In this document: positions 60,105 to 64,000 of the stretch, piece by piece
Position numbering within the stretch: position 1 is the first letter of the stretch
Layout: each line of letters begins with the position of its first letter
Source of the DNA: Phytopythium helicoides
Lineage: Eukaryota; Oomycota; Peronosporomycetes; Pythiales; Pythiaceae
Assembly: GCA_024867545.1 (NCBI GenBank)
Contig: JANFNE010000036.1
Span: 248,001-312,000 of the forward strand
Direction: 5' to 3'
Length of the DNA stretch: 64,000 nt
Made by a program: the position numbers and the translations under genes
The notes under the pieces: model-generated
The model's database searches: none
Told to the model about the DNA's origin: nothing
Seen by the model: only the letters and a program-made list of their open reading frames with translations

Positions 60105-63100
60105 ATGATGCAGGACAACAGCGGCGCCGACAACTCGGCGAGCGCGCGCAAGGCGCTGGCAAGGGCCCAGCGCGTGCTGCAGATCGCAGCGACCAAGCGC
60201 GGCGGGCTGGCGCTTCGAGACGTGCGCGAGGTGCTGGAGGAATGCCTCAGGACGGAGGCGAGCACGACCATGAAGGTGCTGGGCTACCGCATCGCCAGCC
60301 GCTCGCCCACGTGCATGACCCTTGACACGTGGGCCTTCGTGCTCGACGCGTGCGTCATGGAGCTCGCGGGCTCGCAGAACGCCCCAGTGCTGCAGGTGGC
60401 GTTGCCAGTACTGGAGCTGATCCCGATACCGCTTGTGCTCGGATTCCTCGTCTCGACAGAGAAGGAGCCCGCCAACAAGCTGCGAGCCGTGCTCACGCAC
60501 GAAGACGTAGACGTCCGCTGCTGTGCCATTGCTTCGCTCTCTAGACTCACGATTGAGGTAGCGAGCAGCATCACCAACGGAGGGCTCATGGTGTTCCCGT
60601 TCGAGTCGCACGAGGCACGCGTCTGCTGCCAGCAAGACACGTGGAGTCTCGTGATCGACGTGTGGAAAGCCATCTTCCAGACGCTGCTTCTGACTGAGCC
60701 TGCCACAAAGGATGCAGTTGGTGCCGCCTTCTTCGCCATGAGGACGCTATTCGCCAGGACATCGATCATGGCGCCGTTCTTCACGCTAGCCAAAACACAC
60801 CCTCGAAACCTGGCGGCCATGAACGACATCACATCGGCAATGTTCAAGGAGGCTTTCCCTCGTGCTCGGTCGCTCGTGACTGCGGCAAGAAAGCTGTCGA
60901 TGAGGCATCAAGCACCAGCAACTCTCTGGATCGCGATGCTGCTCTTCATGATGATGGAACGCACTGGTGCTCGTTGTCCCAGCATCAGCGTCCCGTATCT
61001 GGAGCTGGACATTGATTTACCCGAAGCCGACGAAAATGATGACGACGATGACGATGGGGCTTCGACGGAGCGTGTGAGGATAGACGAGTTCGCGAGAGAC
61101 TTGCTTCGCTCCTGGCTGCTGCCATTGCTGACAAGAAAAGCAACTCTATTGCAGAACGCAAGTGTCTGCCGTGCCATGTTCATATTGCTCTCGCATCCCT
61201 TGCAGCGGCACGCTCAGATGCAGCACAGTCTAATGTTGGTCAACCATCTCATTGCACAATGCTGGTTTATCAAGAATTCTGCCACCAAGCTCGAGTTTGC
61301 CCGGATGCTTGTGCAGGCGTTCGGATGGCTATCGTCTGCGGGGTGCGTCACGTGGTTCACTCGCACGGTGGACACAATCTTCTTGATCGACCGCGAAGGG
61401 TGCGTACGCATTGAGTCTTCAACGCGATAACGATCTGACTCTGACTTTCCATTCCTGAAAAAGGGAGCGTAGCGATCTCCTCCAGTGGCTGATTAGGTCT
61501 GTGCAGGAGCGTGTGCACCGGCACCGCGACTTTGAGCTGTTTGAATCGATTTGTGCAGTCGAAGTGCTGTCCCCACCCCACGCAACTAGCGCAAAAGTTG
61601 TCCAGAGCACGGTTGCGTCTGAAGTGTTTCGAGCAATCACTCAAGCTGTTGTCGACTGTGGAGACAATACTCCAGCTGAAGCTAAGCAAAACTTCCTTCT
61701 CACGCAGCTAATTGCTCTCAAGGTATTTAAGGCTGCTCTCACCCCAAAGCCGCCGTCGACTTCGGAAGACCCAATTGAGCTCATCAATCGACGCACTATG
61801 CTTCGCTGCTACATGACCTTGCTGACCGCACACTTCCTCCACTCCTCAGTGGGTACTCCTTGTGCGTTCATCGAGTCTCTCGAGTTTTTCCGGAAGGAAG
61901 TGCTCAAGATCTGGAGACAAATTCCGTCACTTCGAGCGAGACTGCAACTTCTTTCAATTGGATTGCACTTGGCACAATTGTATCAGGTCGTTCCTGTTCA
62001 AGTGGTTATGGATGCAGTCACGTTTGAAGTGTTGGCGACATTTGTGAAGGAATCAAGAGTAGACGAGGAAGGACAAAATCAAGTATCAGGCGCTCCGTCC
62101 TCTGCTTTCGACGACGGAAAGCTGGGAAGTGGCTCAGCGATGTGTGGAACAGTCGTCGACCTCGTCAGTGAAGAAGATCAAGCACTCTGGGTAGGTGCTG
62201 ATGCCCTAATGGCAGTCAACGAATGTCTCAAATGCATGGCTCGGATCTCTTCTCCTGCTTCTGCTCCGCTGGATGAGATCTACCAACAACTGCGCCAATA
62301 TGTGGTCAACAATTGCTCCGTGACTCAAGTTTGCCACCAGCTGTACGCCTTGCCTAGTTGGTTGAGCGCAGAGTGAGATCTAACATTACTGAATTGTTCT
62401 CTTAGGCTCGACCACGGCACCATTACTGACAAGTCGAATATGTCAGTCGGATTTTTCTCGCAAGATATTATGAACCCGTTTGCCAAGTTCCTCCCGCTAT
62501 CTCAACAGCACACATCTGTCAAAGAGCGGTACCATGAACCACAACTGGTGACAGGCTCGGGAGATCCTTTTGCTATTCAACTGAGCTATTATCAGCCGTT
62601 GGACACAAGTCGTGACGTGATTGTTCTTGAAATCACGTGCTGCAACCTCACAAGCCTCTCTCTCAACGATTTTGAACTTCGCATCTGCCCCGTGGGAGGA
62701 ATTGCCAAATGTATTGATACCACTAGCGATATGAGCGTGCGCGTGTTGTCTGCAGGAGGCGCTGTGAGCTCTACGCTGTTGCCGTTCGGCACCATCAAGG
62801 CAGAAAAACGCTTCCAGATGACTAAATTCGGTCAAGCTTCTTTCTTTGTGCGAGTCGTCTTCAGCGATAGCGAATCGTCCGAGCAGACAGAGCAAGAGCA
62901 GCAGCCTGTTGACCAAGGACCGTCTCACCTTGCCCTATCCGACAAGTTTGTGGTGCACTTCGATGCGCTCTGTAGCTCCCCTCAGTCGCCACTTACGACT
63001 GCTTCCTTTTTTCAAGCCCAGTGGCAAAGGTTCGTCGAGTAATGCGCACCATGTTGTTGCCTATTGGAGCCATTTTGCTGACGAGCAGATGGGTATACTG

Positions 63101-63788
63101 TTTCTAGCGCCGAGTCGGCGATACAGCTCTCGATTCAGTCTCGAGATGCAGCAACACGTTCATTATCGCTGTGCCAGCAAATCCTCCAGCGTTTGAATCC
63201 GCGTGTTTCTGTAATTGCAGAACTATTGATCGACCTTCCCTTTTACAGCCACGTAAGTGGGTCACATGCCGATATCGTATACCTGGCTGACTTCCGATTT
63301 GGCAATAGGTCGTGCTGCTAACTAAGACTCGCTGGGACGACTACATCACCGTTTCGATCTCACTGTACACGAAAGCGGTAGGTCAGTCATCGGTCAACGA
63401 TGTGTTGGCTTCTTCCTCCACACCAAATGCTCAGAAATGGGCGGGAGTCCTGGAGCTCCGATCTTCGACCGCCAACACCCGAGAGCTAGCCAAAATTCCT
63501 TCCGACGTACTTCGAGTCTTCACTAGCGGGCTTTTACGCGTTACTCCAACCAAGGAAGTGGCAGTAATGGCAGGACCCGAATCATCATCTCAGGCTACGG
63601 CGACACCAAAAGCCGGCACTGCCGACAATCCGTTTGGCACTGCGAAGTCGCCGTTCACGGTCGATACCTCGCCGTTCACCGCCGACTTCACCGTGAGCGA
63701 GACCAGATCGCCGCAAGCCGTGCAGTTCGACCAGAATGACTGGCTGCAGCCTCCTGCGTCGGCCCCCGCGACCGATCCTTGGCTTTGA
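60105..63788 (+). CDS. TPLATE: TPLATE, TSET/TPLATE complex large subunit
   Basis: TPLATE is a beta-adaptin-like subunit of the TSET complex, an ancient endocytic coat complex acting at the plasma membrane. The N-terminal helical trunk starts MMQDNSGADNSASARKALAR and continues LALRDVREVLEECLRTEAST, TMKVLGYRIASRSPTCMTLD. After an intron (about 61397-61464) come SDLLQWLIRSVQERVHRHRD and NRRTMLRCYMTLLTAHFLHS. After a short intron (about 62373-62405) comes the most telling block: QLVTGSGDPFAIQLSYYQPL and VIVLEITCCNLTSLSLNDFE. This matches TPLATE's LTGSSDPCYIEAYHL...LHLKIINLTELELNRVDIR appendage sandwich. Two more introns (about 63030-63108 and 63249-63309) lead to VVLLTKTRWDDYITVSISLY. The C-terminus has DNPFGTA, SPF repeats and ends ATDPWL. 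About 1,150 residues, as in plants. Confidence 0.78.
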
Positions 63789-64000
63789 ACGGATCTGTAT
63801 TCCCGTTGCTAAGTTTTTTCTAATGTATCGCTACGCTGTTGGATCAAGTCGCTGGAGCTGCCAGATACTCTCTCGTGGTCTCCTCCACATCCGTCAAACG
63901 CGATCGAAACCGCAGTTGAGTCGTGTGGGGCAGCACGAATTGCGGCCACCACCACTCTTCTCATTCTCATTTCTCATTAGCGTGTTTCGGGTTTCCAGAC
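63789..64000. other. 3' flank, possible promoter of the next gene
   Basis: Repeated CTCATT units (TTCTCATTCTCATTTCTCATT at about 63958-63979) resemble the oomycete initiator core and may precede a gene beyond the window end. Confidence 0.3.

Noticed and set aside
1..64000. CRISPR arrays, bacterial operons, tRNA or rRNA genes
   Set aside because: Spliced genes and eukaryotic families throughout; no regularly spaced direct repeats and no tRNA or rRNA pattern recognised by eye.

Overview
The window is nuclear DNA of a flagellated eukaryote, most likely an oomycete (a Phytophthora/Pythium-type stramenopile). The reasons: genes are compact and closely packed on both strands; introns are short (mostly about 45-150 bases) with GT...AG ends; several genes start just downstream of a GCTCAYTTYC(N)AATTY-type element that resembles the oomycete initiator plus flanking promoter region; and the gene set combines a ciliary transition-zone protein, a tubulin polyglutamylase subunit and the TSET subunit TPLATE. 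All protein names come from reading translated sequence by eye. No database search was run, and intron borders are approximate unless stated.

Layout. 0-9.6 kb: TMEM231 (cilium), PEX19 (peroxisome, with CaaX box), TPGS2 (tubulin polyglutamylation), a large 53BP1/Crb2-like tandem-BRCT protein on the minus strand, and a TPR protein. 10-14.7 kb: a decayed block, with a DUF3160-type gene and an unrecognised neighbour both cut by several frame changes. 15.8-30.7 kb: a duplication-rich region with three copies of a Kv-beta-like aldo/keto reductase (AKR) and two copies of a sphingomyelin-synthase-like (PAP2_C) membrane enzyme. AKR2 and SMS1 lie on the minus strand and SMS2 and AKR3 on the plus strand, forming an inverted duplication centred near 26.3 kb, with a GST-like gene inside the right arm. 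Between AKR1 and AKR2 sit a twin-CX9C protein, a mitochondrial-type dehydrogenase kinase with altered ATP-site boxes, and an ankyrin protein with two novel-looking beta-rich repeats.

30.8-38.3 kb: a RCHY1/Pirh2-like CHY-RING E3 ligase, a two-WW PQBP1-like splicing protein, a TORTIFOLIA/SPIRAL2-like HEAT microtubule protein and a Gfo/Idh/MocA (inositol dehydrogenase-like) enzyme with a mitochondrial-looking leader. 40.7-47.1 kb: a tandem pair of SGLT-like sodium/solute symporters with patchwork identity. 47.2-50.6 kb: a secreted CBM9-like protein, then a broken Fanzor (eukaryotic TnpB-like, RNA-guided nuclease family) gene and a short gene fragment. 50.7-58.2 kb: seven intronless tandem copies of an FSH/OVCA2-type serine hydrolase, all on the minus strand and all with an intact Ser-Asp-His triad. 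59.2-63.8 kb: a small RNASEK/V-ATPase-f-like membrane protein and TPLATE with C-terminal NPF and DPW motifs.

The most notable items are the Fanzor relic, the seven-gene hydrolase array, the inverted AKR-SMS duplication, the probable pseudokinase, and the TSET subunit.
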